Assembly: GCF_004116495.1 (NCBI RefSeq)
Contig: NZ_PDKC01000027.1
Span: 1 to 37,067 of the forward strand
Source of the DNA: Arcobacter sp. CECT 8985
GTDB taxonomy: Bacteria > Campylobacterota > Campylobacteria > Campylobacterales > Arcobacteraceae
DNA: 37,067 bases
Direction of reading: 5' to 3'
Shown: positions 24,516 through 33,849 of the stretch, piece after piece
Numbering within the stretch: position 1 is the first letter of the stretch
How the letters are laid out: each line of letters begins with the position of its first letter
The notes under the pieces: generated by a model
What the model was told of the DNA's origin: nothing
The model's input: the letters and a program-made list of their open reading frames with translations, nothing else
Databases searched by the model: none
Made by a program: the position numbers and the translations under genes

Positions 24516-25885
24516 AAATACATCAACTATTCCTTAGAACTTATGTAATTATTTTTGTATTGATATTTTTATGTATTAGTTTTGCTACATACTTTTGGTC
24601 AAAAAATATTTATATGAATCAAATAGAGACTAATTTATCTCAAAATATTGATTCTTTATCTTTACTTTTACATAATATTAATGACATAGAAAAAATAGCA
24701 AAAGAGTTTAAAAAAAGAACTAAACTTAGAATCACAATAATAAATAAAGATGGTGTAGTAATTGCTGAAAGTGATAGAGATAAAAACAAAATGGGTAACC
24801 ATAAAAATAGATATGAAATTATTCATGCCAAATATGATGGTATAGGTAAAATTATTCGTTTCTCTAAAACTTTAGATAGAGAACTTTTATATGTGGCAAA
24901 AAAAGTAAAAGTTAAAAATAAAATTTATTATATTAGATTAGCAGATTATACAGATAAAATACAAAAAAATTTTATCAAATTATCTTTACATGTAATAGCA
25001 ATTATTACTCTATTTTTAATAATTGCATTTATTACAACATATTTTATAAGTATAAAAATAAAAAATGAAACAGATGCAATTTTAAAATACTTGATTGATT
25101 TAAGTGATAAAAAGATAAATTATGAAATCAGTTCATCTTATACTCAAGAGTTTGATAAAATTGCAAAATTACTAAATAAAGTAGCACAAAAACTATCAAA
25201 AAAAGAGAGACAAAAAGCTAAACAAACTGCAAAATTAAAACTTGCAAATAGACAAAAAGATGAAATAATTTCTGCAATTTCCCATGAATTTAAAAATCCA
25301 ATAGCCATTATTTCAGGTTATAGTGAAACTTTATTATCAGATAAAGATTTACCAGAAGGTATGAAAGAGAAGTTTTTAAACAAAATACAATCAAATGGTA
25401 ATAAAATGACTCAAATAATTGATAAATTAAGACTTACACTAAAACTTGAAGAGGGCAAACAACAAACTACATTTACAAATTGTTCAATGAAAGATATGTG
25501 TCAAAGAGTTATTTCTGATTTAAAAGATAAATATAAAGATTATGAAGTAAATATAATAGGTGAAGATGTTAAGTTACATGTAGATGAGACATTAATGGAA
25601 ATGGCTTTAACAAACTTAATTGAAAATGCTTTGAAATATTCAGAGAATGATGTAATTGTTAAATTATCAGATGGTTATATAAGTATAATAGACAAAGGAA
25701 TTGGAATAGAAGAAAAAGAGTTAAGTAAAATAAATAAAAAATTTTATCGTATCTCAAAAAATGGCTGGAACAATTCCCTTGGTTTAGGGCTTTTTATCGT
25801 TCATTCTATTCTTTCATTACATAATTTTAAATTAGAAGTTAAAAGTAAAATTCATGAAGGCTCTGAATTTATAATAAAATATTAA
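24509..25885 (+). CDS. phoR: PhoR-type sensor histidine kinase
   Basis: A 458-residue kinase with membrane helices at about 10-29 and 158-182. The outside domain (31-157) contains KLRITIINKDGVVIAESDRDKNKMGNH and a later RFSKTLDRELLYVAKKV, which resembles the extracytoplasmic domain of the PhoR/WalK kinases of Gram-positive bacteria rather than E. coli PhoR. Next come a HAMP-like linker, HisKA with His259 (AISHEFKNPIAI), the N box NLIENALKYS, the G1 box DKGIGI and the G2 box GLGLGLF. The start is TTG at 24509 inside the regulator gene. Inferred signal: phosphate limitation, by PhoU context. Confidence 0.8.
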   Translation: MLKIHQLFLRTYVIIFVLIFLCISFATYFWSKNIYMNQIETNLSQNIDSLSLLLHNINDIEKIAKEFKKRTKLRITIINKDGVVIAESDRDKNKMGNHKNRYEIIHAKYDGIGKIIRFSKTLDRELLYVAKKVKVKNKIYYIRLADYTDKIQKNFIKLSLHVIAIITLFLIIAFITTYFISIKIKNETDAILKYLIDLSDKKINYEISSSYTQEFDKIAKLLNKVAQKLSKKERQKAKQTAKLKLANRQKDEIISAISHEFKNPIAIISGYSETLLSDKDLPEGMKEKFLNKIQSNGNKMTQIIDKLRLTLKLEEGKQQTTFTNCSMKDMCQRVISDLKDKYKDYEVNIIGEDVKLHVDETLMEMALTNLIENALKYSENDVIVKLSDGYISIIDKGIGIEEKELSKINKKFYRISKNGWNNSLGLGLFIVHSILSLHNFKLEVKSKIHEGSEFIIKY

Positions 25886-25896
25886 AAAAAACTTAA

Positions 25897-25930
25897 TTTA
25901 AGTATTTTTTAAGTAGATATTGTATATTAT
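25897..25930 (+). promoter_or_regulatory. Promoter of rplM-rpsI
   Basis: TTTAAGTATT (25897-25906), a T run with a second TTTAAGT (25908-25914) and -10 TATTAT (25925-25930). The spacing from the first element to the -10 is 18 bases, fitting the Campylobacter consensus well. Confidence 0.6.
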
Positions 25931-25960
25931 TCCACCTCATTAATCAAATCGGAGAAATAA

Positions 25961-26380
25961 ATGAAATTTACTCAAATGGCAAAAGCTAACGAAATCGAGA
26001 GAGATTGGATAGTAGTAGATGCAACTGATAAAGTATTTGGTAGAATTATTACTGAAGTTGCAACTATCTTAAGAGGTAAACATAAACCTTCTTATACTCC
26101 TCACGTAGATTGTGGAGATTATGTTGTAATTATCAATGCATCTAAAGCTAAATTTTCTGGAACAAAACTAGAAACTAAAAATTATTATACTCACTCAGGA
26201 TATTTTGGAAGTACAAAAACTCACAGAATGTCAGACATGTTTGAAAAAAACCCTGAGAAGTTATATAAATTAGCTACAAGAGGTATGCTACCAAAAACTA
26301 AACTTGGTAAAGATATGTTAAAAAAATTAAAAGTATATGCAGGTTCTGAGCACCCTCACACTGCGCAAATTAAAGGATAA
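25961..26380 (+). CDS. rplM: 50S ribosomal protein L13
   Basis: A 139-residue protein: [46 protein letters not shown] is the L13 core and [30 protein letters not shown] the C-terminal signature. GGAGA precedes the ATG. It forms the usual pair with rpsI, which starts six bases later. Confidence 0.97.
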   Translation: MKFTQMAKANEIERDWIVVDATDKVFGRIITEVATILRGKHKPSYTPHVDCGDYVVIINASKAKFSGTKLETKNYYTHSGYFGSTKTHRMSDMFEKNPEKLYKLATRGMLPKTKLGKDMLKKLKVYAGSEHPHTAQIKG

Positions 26381-26385
26381 GACTA

Positions 26386-26775
26386 ATGGCAAAAGTTTAC
26401 GCAACAGGAAGAAGAAAAACAGCTGTAGCTAAAGTATGGCTAGAAAATGGTAATGGTCAACTTACAATTAATGGTCAATCTTTAGATGAGTGGTTAGGTG
26501 GTCTTGAATCAATTAAAAAAAGAGTTATGCAACCACTAGAAGTATCTAAACAAGAAACTTCTGTTAACTTAGTAATTAAAACTGTAGGTGGTGGATATTC
26601 TGCACAAGCTGGAGCTATCAGACATGGTATTTCTAGAGCATTAGTTGCTTATGATGAGCAATTTAGAGCTATTCTTAAACCTTATGGATTATTAACAAGA
26701 GATGCGAGAAGCGTTGAGAGAAAAAAATACGGAAGAAAAAAAGCGAGAAAATCAACTCAATTCTCAAAAAGATAA
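26386..26775 (+). CDS. rpsI: 30S ribosomal protein S9
   Basis: A 129-residue protein with [40 protein letters not shown] and the C-terminal [24 protein letters not shown] tail that reaches the P-site tRNA. It follows rplM closely and ends 52 bases before a strong intrinsic terminator. Confidence 0.97.
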   Translation: MAKVYATGRRKTAVAKVWLENGNGQLTINGQSLDEWLGGLESIKKRVMQPLEVSKQETSVNLVIKTVGGGYSAQAGAIRHGISRALVAYDEQFRAILKPYGLLTRDARSVERKKYGRKKARKSTQFSKR

Positions 26776-26827
26776 TCAACACAAAACAATTTTGCTTTTG
26801 TCGATTACAACAAATCAAGTATTTATC

Positions 26828-26856
26828 AAAAGGAAGCAATTGCTTCCTTTTTTTTT
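26828..26856 (+). terminator. Intrinsic terminator of rplM-rpsI
   Basis: AAAAGGAAGC (26828-26837) pairs with GCTTCCTTTT (26842-26851), loop AATT, followed by T to 26856. This is the clearest intrinsic terminator in the window. Confidence 0.9.
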
Positions 26857-26861
26857 AGCTA

Positions 26862-26886
26862 TTTTTTTACAAAAAAACACTACAAT
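26862..26886 (+). promoter_or_regulatory. Promoter of the peptide-binding protein gene, abutting its start codon
   Basis: T tract (26862-26869) followed by -10 TACAAT (26881-26886), only five bases before the ATG at 26892. A start site six to seven bases after the -10 would fall on the ATG itself, giving a leaderless mRNA; no Shine-Dalgarno sequence is present. Confidence 0.45.
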
Positions 26887-26891
26887 TATAT

Positions 26892-28391
26892 ATGAAAAAA
26901 TCAATTATTTTAATCTTTTTAATTTCAACTTTTTTAATTTCAAGTACTTTAAATCTATCTATTAGTTCAAGTCCTAGTAGATTAAACCCTGTATTGTCAA
27001 ATGATACTGCAAGTACAGAAATATCTCAATGGCTTTTTAATGGTCTATTAAAATATGACAAATTTGGTAATATTGTCCCTGATATTGCAAAATCATATAA
27101 ATTTAAAACTAATAAAGAATTAATTATAACTTTAAAAAAGGGTGTTTTATGGCAAGATGGAGTTGAAGTTACTTCCAAAGATGTTATTTTTACTTATAAA
27201 ACAATTATTAATCCTAAAATATATATATCATTTAAATCAAACTTTAATAAAGTAAAAAGTGTAAAAGCTCTTGGAAAATACAAAATAATGATTACTTATA
27301 AAGAACCATATTTTAAAGCATTAGAAATATGGATGGTTGGACTTTTACCTTATCATATATTAAAAGATGAAAAAAACTTAATGACAAGTAAATTTAATAA
27401 ACATCCAATAGGTACTGGTCCATATATTTTAAAAACATTCAAAAACTCTTCTAATATTGTACTTAAGGCAAATGATAACTACTTTGAAGGTCGCCCTAAA
27501 ATTGATGAAATTAATTATAAATTTTATCCAGATACAACTACTTCTTTTTTAATGCTAAAACAAAAAAAACTTGATGTCTCTTCATTATCTGCTTTACAAG
27601 TAGATAGACAAATTGATAAGAAATTTTTAAATAATTATAGAATAATTGAATCTCAATCTTTTTCATATGATTATGTAGGATTAAATTTAAAAAATAAAAA
27701 ATTTAAAGATATAAAAGTTAGAAAAGCGTTGTCTTTAGCTATAAATAGAAAAGAACTTGTTGATATTTTATTTTTTGGGCATGGAAAAGTTTGTACTGGA
27801 CCTTTTTTACCAGGAAGTTATGTTTATAACAACAAAATTAAAGCTGATAAGCAAAATATAAAAAAAGCCAAAGAGTTATTAAATGAAGCAGGATATAATA
27901 AAAAAAATCCTTTAGAGTTTGAACTCACAACAAATACTGGAAATGATATAAGAATAAACGCAGCACAAATAATTCAACATCAATTAAAAAAAGCTGGAGT
28001 GAACGTAAAAATTAGAGTCTTAGAATGGCAAGCTTTTTTGAATACTGTTGTTTTACCAAAGAAATTTGAAGCTATTTTATTAGGTTGGTCAACAACACTT
28101 GCACCTGATGCGTATCCATTATGGCATAGTAAATCTGCTAAAAAAGGTGGATTTAATCTTGTTAGTTACAACAACAAAAAAGTTGATAAATTAATAGAAG
28201 AAGGTTCTATTACAGTAAATAGAGATAAATTTGCAAAAATATATAAAAAAATATTTTCATTAATAGCAAAAGATATTCCTTATCTTTTTTTATATATTCC
28301 TAACTCTATTACAGTTGTAAATAAAGATATTAAGCATATTGAACCTACATATTTAGGTATAATGCATAACCAAATAGAATGGGAAAAATAA
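26892..28391 (+). CDS. Peptide/nickel-type ABC transporter substrate-binding protein (SBP_bac_5)
   Basis: A 499-residue periplasmic protein with a signal peptide (MKKSIILIFLISTFLISSTL). The mature part follows the DppA/OppA pattern: SQWLFNGLLKYDKFGNIVPDIAKSYKF, LKKGVLWQDGVEVTSKDVIFTYK, PIGTGPYILKTF, VRKALSLAINRKELVDILFFGHGKV and the late LGWSTTLAPDAYPLWHSKSAKKGGFN. It should capture peptides or a similar ligand. No permease or ATPase genes adjoin it, so it must share a transporter encoded elsewhere. A Gph-like phosphatase gene follows after ten bases. Confidence 0.85.
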   Translation: MKKSIILIFLISTFLISSTLNLSISSSPSRLNPVLSNDTASTEISQWLFNGLLKYDKFGNIVPDIAKSYKFKTNKELIITLKKGVLWQDGVEVTSKDVIFTYKTIINPKIYISFKSNFNKVKSVKALGKYKIMITYKEPYFKALEIWMVGLLPYHILKDEKNLMTSKFNKHPIGTGPYILKTFKNSSNIVLKANDNYFEGRPKIDEINYKFYPDTTTSFLMLKQKKLDVSSLSALQVDRQIDKKFLNNYRIIESQSFSYDYVGLNLKNKKFKDIKVRKALSLAINRKELVDILFFGHGKVCTGPFLPGSYVYNNKIKADKQNIKKAKELLNEAGYNKKNPLEFELTTNTGNDIRINAAQIIQHQLKKAGVNVKIRVLEWQAFLNTVVLPKKFEAILLGWSTTLAPDAYPLWHSKSAKKGGFNLVSYNNKKVDKLIEEGSITVNRDKFAKIYKKIFSLIAKDIPYLFLYIPNSITVVNKDIKHIEPTYLGIMHNQIEWEK

Positions 28392-28401
28392 AAGGAAGAA
28401 T

Positions 28402-29070
28402 TTGAAAGAAAAGAATATTTTATTATTTGATTTAGATGGAACACTTATTGATTCAACAGAAGCAATTGTCTGCTCTTTTAATCATACTTTTAATAAATTA
28501 GGTTTTGATTATAAAGGAAATGATGAAGATATAAAAAATCTTATTGGATATCCACTTGATATTATGTATAAAGATTTAGGAGTTGATGAAGATAAAGTAT
28601 GGGACTATGTAGATGCTTATAAAGAAAAATACAAAGAAGTATCAAAAGAGAAAACTCTATTACTAGAAAATGTAAAAAATACTTTAGATTTAGCTTCACA
28701 ATTTGCAAGACTTGCAGTTGTTACTACCAAAACAGCTAAATACTCCCTTCCATTATTAGAACACTTAGAAATATTAGATTATTTTGAGTTCATTACAGGA
28801 AGAGAAGATGTTGAATATCCAAAACCTCACCCTCAACCTATTTTAAAAACTTTAGAACTTATGAATTATGATAAAGAACATCATAAAGTATGGATGATTG
28901 GGGATACAAAACTTGATTTAATTTGTGCTAATAGTGCAGGTGTAAATTGTGTTGGTGTATTATGTGGTTATTCAAATGAAGATGCATTAAAAGAGTATTC
29001 AAAACATATTTCAAAAGATGCATTTGAAGCAGTAAAACTAATAAAAGACAATTTATATCCTATTTTATAA
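28402..29070 (+). CDS. HAD-family phosphatase, phosphoglycolate phosphatase-like
   Basis: A 222-residue HAD hydrolase: motif I LLFDLDGTLIDST (nucleophile Asp and acid Asp), motif II VVTTKT, the lysine in EYPKPHPQP and motif III MIGDTKLDLICANSAG. The cap domain between motif I and II is of Gph/PGMB type. Likely substrates are small phosphates such as 2-phosphoglycolate or pyrophosphate (PpaX-like); the sequence does not decide. The TTG start at 28402 is supported by AAAGGAAG directly before it. Confidence 0.82.
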   Translation: MKEKNILLFDLDGTLIDSTEAIVCSFNHTFNKLGFDYKGNDEDIKNLIGYPLDIMYKDLGVDEDKVWDYVDAYKEKYKEVSKEKTLLLENVKNTLDLASQFARLAVVTTKTAKYSLPLLEHLEILDYFEFITGREDVEYPKPHPQPILKTLELMNYDKEHHKVWMIGDTKLDLICANSAGVNCVGVLCGYSNEDALKEYSKHISKDAFEAVKLIKDNLYPIL

Positions 29071-29157
29071 AATTTAGCTTACTTTAGATAAGTTAATACC
29101 ATATTAAGCTATTTTTAATTATTATTAATACAAATAATAGTAATATAAGGATAGATA

Positions 29158-32100
29158 ATGACTAATAAGTTTGCTACGATGGATGGAAATGAAGCAGCTG
29201 CATATGTATCTTATGCTTTTACAGAAGTTGCGGGAGTGTATCCTATTACTCCATCTTCTCAAATGGGTGATTCTACTGAAAAGTGGGCAACACAAGGTAA
29301 AAAAAACCTATTTGGTTCAACAGTTAAAGTTGTTGAAATGCAAAGTGAGGCAGGTGCAGCTGGAACATTTCATGGTTCACTTCAAGCTGGTGCTTTAACT
29401 ACAACATATACAGCTTCTCAAGGGTTACTACTTAAAATACCTAACATGTATAAAGTTGCTGGACAACTACTTCCTGGTGTTATTCATGTAAGTGCAAGGG
29501 CACTAGCTACTCATGCATTATCTATTTTTGGTGACCACCAAGATGTAATGGCTACAAGAGCAACTGGATTTGCAATGCTTGCAACTGGTTCAGTACAAGA
29601 AGTAATGGATTTAGCTGGAGTTGCACATCTTAGTGCAATAAAAGGAAGAGTTCCATTTCTTCACTTCTTTGATGGATTTAGAACTTCACATGAAATTAAT
29701 AAAATTGAAGTTATGCCATATGAAGTATTTGATAAATTAATTGATTATGATGCTGTACAAAAATTTAGAGATACATCTTTAAATCCAGAATCTCCAATTA
29801 CAAGAGGAACAGCACAAAATGATGATATCTATTTTCAAGGAAGAGAAGCTTCAAATAAATATTATAATGCTCTTCCAGATATTGTAAATGAATATATGCA
29901 AAAAATATCAAAAGCTACAAATAGAAATTATGCTCCATTTACTTATTATGGAGATCCTGCAGCAACAGATGTAATTGTTGCAATGGGTTCTGTTACTCAA
30001 GCAATAAAAGAAACAATTGATTACTTAAGAGAAAAAGAAAATAGAAAAATTGGACTTTTAAATGTTCATTTATATAGACCATTTTCTGCAAAATATTTTA
30101 TGAATGTATTGCCTTTAACAACACAAAAAATCTGTGTAATTGATAGAACAAAAGAACCAGGAAGTCTTGGCGAACCTTTATACTTAGATGTAAAATCCTT
30201 ATTTTATGGACACAAAGATCAACCATTAATTATTGGAGGAAGATATGGATTATCTTCAAAAGATGTACCACCTAATCAAATTATTGCACTATATGACAAT
30301 TTAGCAAGCAATAATCCAAAAGATAACTTTACAGTTGGAATAATTGACGATGTTACAAATACTTCAATTGACGTAAAAGATAATATAACAGTAACTACTG
30401 ATGTTACAGAGTGTTTATTTTATGGATTAGGAGCTGATGGTACAGTTGGAGCAAATAAAAATTCAGTAAAAATTATTGGTAATAAAACTGATCTTTATGC
30501 ACAAGCATATTTTGCATATGATTCTAAAAAAAGTGGTGGTTATACTAGATCACATTTAAGATTTAGTAAAAATCCAATTAGATCAACTTATCTAGTATCA
30601 AATCCTAGCTTTATAGCTTGTTCTAAAGAAGTGTATTTAGAACAATATGAAGTTATTGATAAATTAAAACAAGATGGTACATTTTTATTAAATTCAATTC
30701 ATTCAAAAGATGAAATTGAATCAAAACTTCCAAATCGAATAAAAAAATTACTTGCACAAAAAAATGTTAATTTTTATATAATAAATGCCACAAAATTAGC
30801 AAGAGATATTGGATTAGGGAATAGAACAAATACAATTATGCAGGCTGCTTTTTTCAAACTTGCTAATATTATTGATTATGAAGATGCGAAAAATTATATG
30901 AAAGAGTATGCTCTAAAAGCTTATGGTAACAAAGGTGAAGATATAGTAAATATGAACTATCAAGCCATTGATTCAGGAGCGGAAGGCTTAGTAAAAATTG
31001 AAATTAAAGATGAGTGGTTAGATTATAATGATGAAGTATTAACATTAGATTCAAAATATGAAGGTTCTGAATATGTTGAGAACTTTGCAAAAGTTGTAAA
31101 TGCTGCAAAAGGTGATGAAATTCCCGTATCTACAATAATAGATTTAGGAATGGAAAGTGGTACATTTGAAAATGGATCTACGAAATATGAAAAAAGAGGA
31201 ATTGCAACTATGGTTCCTCAATGGAATGAAGAAACATGTATTCAATGTAATCAATGTGCATTTGAGTGTCCACATGCAGTTATTAGACCATTTTTGATGG
31301 ATAGTAGTGAATTTGAGAATGCCCCTGATAGTATAAAAGAGCATGCAATTGATGCAAAAGGTAAAGAATTTAAAGATAAAGATTTAAAATATAAAATACA
31401 AGTATCTATACTAGATTGTACAGGATGTAATATTTGTGTTGATATATGCCCTACAAAAGATAAATCACTTAAAATGGTACCTTTTGAAGAAGAAAAAGAA
31501 AATTTTGAACAAGAAAATGCTGATTACTTATTTAATGATGTTTCATATAAAGACTATTTAGTAGAAGCGACAAATGTAAAAAATTCTCAATTTTCACAAC
31601 CTTTATTTGAATACCACTCAGCATGTCCAGGATGTGGTGAAACACCATATATAACTTTAGCAACACAATTATTCGGTGATAGAATGATGATTGCAAATGC
31701 AACAGGTTGTTCATCTATTTACTCTGCTTCTGCTCCTTCAACTCCTTATACAAAAAATGATAAAGGTGAAGGTCCAGCTTGGGCAAACTCATTATTTGAG
31801 GATAATGCAGAGTTTGGATATGGAATGTATATGGCAGTAGAGACGATTAGAAACAGAATTGAAAACATTATGAAAGAAAGTATTGATAGTGTTAATAATC
31901 CTTTAAAAGTTTTATACAAAGAGTGGATAGAAAATAGAAATAATGGAGCAAAGACTCAAGAAATAAGAGATAAACTAGTACCACAATTAGAACAAAATCA
32001 AGATTTACCTAAAGTAAAAGAACTTTTAAATCTAAAAAAATATATTGTTAAAAAATCACAATGGATGATAGGAGGAGATGGTTGGGCTTATGATATTGGA

Positions 32101-32730
32101 TATGGTGGCCTTGATCATGTTTTATCTACAGGTAAAGATATTAATATTATAGTTGTAGATACAGAAGTTTATTCAAACACAGGTGGTCAATCATCAAAAT
32201 CAGCAAGAGCTGGGTCAATTGCTGATTTTACAAATGATGGTAAAACTAATTCAAAAAAAGATTTAGGATATATTTCTATGACTTATGGAAATATATATAT
32301 TGCACAAATAAACTCAAAAGCAAATCAAAAACAAGCTATACAAGCTATGAGAGAAGCAGAAGAGTATCAAGGTCCATCTTTAATCATATGTTATGCTCCA
32401 TGTATTGCTCACGGGATAAAAGGTGGATTAATGAATTCAGTTGAACAAGGGCAACTTGCTACTGATTGTGGTTATTGGCCAATTTACACATATGACCCTA
32501 GAAAAATTAAACAAGGTGAAAATCCAATTAAGATTTTTGGTAAAAAACCAAATTGGGATAGATATGAAGAATTTTTATTAAGAGAAACAAGATATAAATC
32601 TCTTAAAAAATTAAATCCTGAACATGCTGATTTTCTTTTAAATAAAAATAAAAAAGACTCTCAATATAGATATAGACAATTGTTAAGAATGGCAACAGCT
32701 GATTACTCAGACGAATTAGAAGATGCATAA
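29158..32730 (+). CDS. nifJ: Pyruvate:ferredoxin (flavodoxin) oxidoreductase, single-chain
   Basis: A 1190-residue fused PFOR. Domain order: pyrimidine-binding domain with GVYPITPSSQMGD and SARALATHALSIFGDHQD (1-250), domain II, the gamma-like domain (about 415-630), a two-cluster ferredoxin domain with CIQCNQCAFECP (from Cys694) and CTGCNICVDICP (from Cys754), and the TPP-binding domain starting at ACPGCGETPY with IANATGCSSIY and GGDGWAYDIGYGGLDH. It oxidises pyruvate to acetyl-CoA with ferredoxin or flavodoxin as acceptor. All cluster cysteines are present. AAGGA precedes the ATG. A strong hairpin ends the gene; it appears to be a single-gene unit. Confidence 0.96.
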   Translation: MTNKFATMDGNEAAAYVSYAFTEVAGVYPITPSSQMGDSTEKWATQGKKNLFGSTVKVVEMQSEAGAAGTFHGSLQAGALTTTYTASQGLLLKIPNMYKVAGQLLPGVIHVSARALATHALSIFGDHQDVMATRATGFAMLATGSVQEVMDLAGVAHLSAIKGRVPFLHFFDGFRTSHEINKIEVMPYEVFDKLIDYDAVQKFRDTSLNPESPITRGTAQNDDIYFQGREASNKYYNALPDIVNEYMQKISKATNRNYAPFTYYGDPAATDVIVAMGSVTQAIKETIDYLREKENRKIGLLNVHLYRPFSAKYFMNVLPLTTQKICVIDRTKEPGSLGEPLYLDVKSLFYGHKDQPLIIGGRYGLSSKDVPPNQIIALYDNLASNNPKDNFTVGIIDDVTNTSIDVKDNITVTTDVTECLFYGLGADGTVGANKNSVKIIGNKTDLYAQAYFAYDSKKSGGYTRSHLRFSKNPIRSTYLVSNPSFIACSKEVYLEQYEVIDKLKQDGTFLLNSIHSKDEIESKLPNRIKKLLAQKNVNFYIINATKLARDIGLGNRTNTIMQAAFFKLANIIDYEDAKNYMKEYALKAYGNKGEDIVNMNYQAIDSGAEGLVKIEIKDEWLDYNDEVLTLDSKYEGSEYVENFAKVVNAAKGDEIPVSTIIDLGMESGTFENGSTKYEKRGIATMVPQWNEETCIQCNQCAFECPHAVIRPFLMDSSEFENAPDSIKEHAIDAKGKEFKDKDLKYKIQVSILDCTGCNICVDICPTKDKSLKMVPFEEEKENFEQENADYLFNDVSYKDYLVEATNVKNSQFSQPLFEYHSACPGCGETPYITLATQLFGDRMMIANATGCSSIYSASAPSTPYTKNDKGEGPAWANSLFEDNAEFGYGMYMAVETIRNRIENIMKESIDSVNNPLKVLYKEWIENRNNGAKTQEIRDKLVPQLEQNQDLPKVKELLNLKKYIVKKSQWMIGGDGWAYDIGYGGLDHVLSTGKDINIIVVDTEVYSNTGGQSSKSARAGSIADFTNDGKTNSKKDLGYISMTYGNIYIAQINSKANQKQAIQAMREAEEYQGPSLIICYAPCIAHGIKGGLMNSVEQGQLATDCGYWPIYTYDPRKIKQGENPIKIFGKKPNWDRYEEFLLRETRYKSLKKLNPEHADFLLNKNKKDSQYRYRQLLRMATADYSDELEDA

Positions 32731-32733
32731 AAA

Positions 32734-32760
32734 ATAGTAAGGTATTTTATACCTTACTAT
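32734..32760 (+). terminator. Terminator hairpin of nifJ
   Basis: ATAGTAAGGTAT (32734-32745), loop TTT, ATACCTTACTAT (32749-32760), 12 perfect pairs. The following sequence is only moderately T-rich. Confidence 0.7.
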
Positions 32761-32888
32761 CTCTTGCTTTAAGATTTATTCCTTTATCTTTATAAGTATT
32801 AAATACCATTAAATGCTTCTAATTTATTATATCTTGCACGATTTAATCCTTTATGATACAATTATTCTTTATTAAAAAAGGAGTTTAT

Positions 32889-33803
32889 ATGCAATTAAGA
32901 GATATAACATGGGTTCCATTAACTCGCACTGAAAAGTTTTTTACTTATCTTTTAGGTTTTGCTTTAATATATATAGGTATTTCACATTTATTTTGGGAAA
33001 GGACAGAATTTCTAGCACAGGTTCCCAAATGGGTATTTATGGATCCAGATTTAGTTGTACTACTTTCTGGTGGTGTTGAGATATTATTAGGAGTTTGTTT
33101 ATTATTCTTAACACGTTATCGAGTTTATGTTGGTTTTATGGTAGCTTTATTTTTTGTATTGGTTTTCCCAGGGAATATTTCTCAATACGTAAATGAAATA
33201 AATGCTTTTGGATTAGATACTGATACAAAAAGATTAATTCGGCTTTTCTTTCAACCATTATTAGTTTGGTGGGCTTTATGTGCGACTGGAGCATTAAGGG
33301 CATGGAGTATTTCTAAACAAAGTAATATAGAAATATATAATTTTTCTGCAAAAAGTTTATCTGGTGAAGAGATAAACTTCGATAAATATAAAGGTAAAAT
33401 AATATTAATTGTAAATACTGCAAGTAAGTGTGGTTTTACTTATCAGTACAAAGGTTTAGAAGAACTGTATAGAAAATATAAAGATAAAGGGTTGGTTATA
33501 CTAGGTTTTCCTTGTAATCAATTTGGAAATCAAGAACCAGGAAATGAAAATTCTATAAAAGAAGGTTGTTTAATTAATTATGGTGTTTCTTTTCAAATGT
33601 TTTCGAAAGTTGATGTTAATGGTTCATCTGCACATCCTTTATTTAATTATTTAAAGTCTTGTATGAGTGGTATTTTAGGCTCTAGAATTAAATGGAACTT
33701 TACTAAGTTTTTAATTGATCAAAATGGAGTTGTAATTAAAAGATTTGGAAGTATTGATTCTGCAAAAAAAATAGAGTTTTTTTTGAAGCAAATAATATCA
33801 TAA
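32889..33803 (+). CDS. DoxX-like membrane domain fused to glutathione peroxidase
   Basis: Start set at 32889, with AAAAGGAG five bases before it; a frame from ATG 32853 would overlap the -10 region. Of 304 residues, about 18-140 carry four membrane helices with DoxX/MauE-like features (LLGFALIYIGISHLFW, LSGGVEILLGVCLLF). Residues about 147-304 are a complete glutathione-peroxidase fold: Cys181 (TASKCGFT), Cys209 (FPCNQFG), Gln211, Cys227 and Trp269-Asn270 (KWNFTKF). The three Cys fit thioredoxin-dependent (non-selenium) peroxidases. An N-in topology with four helices would leave the peroxidase in the cytoplasm. Inferred role: membrane-bound reduction of lipid hydroperoxides. The MarR/OhrR-type gene follows after 46 bases. 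Confidence 0.85.
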   Translation: MQLRDITWVPLTRTEKFFTYLLGFALIYIGISHLFWERTEFLAQVPKWVFMDPDLVVLLSGGVEILLGVCLLFLTRYRVYVGFMVALFFVLVFPGNISQYVNEINAFGLDTDTKRLIRLFFQPLLVWWALCATGALRAWSISKQSNIEIYNFSAKSLSGEEINFDKYKGKIILIVNTASKCGFTYQYKGLEELYRKYKDKGLVILGFPCNQFGNQEPGNENSIKEGCLINYGVSFQMFSKVDVNGSSAHPLFNYLKSCMSGILGSRIKWNFTKFLIDQNGVVIKRFGSIDSAKKIEFFLKQIIS

Positions 33804-33849
33804 GTAAAAGTTTTGTGCATAGATTGTATAATTTTAAAAAAGGACTATT

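Noticed and set aside
26702-26965. 87-codon plus-strand frame over the rpsI end, terminator and start of the peptide-binding gene
   Set aside because: It runs through an intrinsic terminator and overlaps two real genes in another frame.
32853-32888. 12-residue N-terminal extension of the DoxX-peroxidase protein
   Set aside because: It overlaps the likely -10 (TACAAT, 32857-32862), and the ATG at 32889 has a strong AAAAGGAG site.
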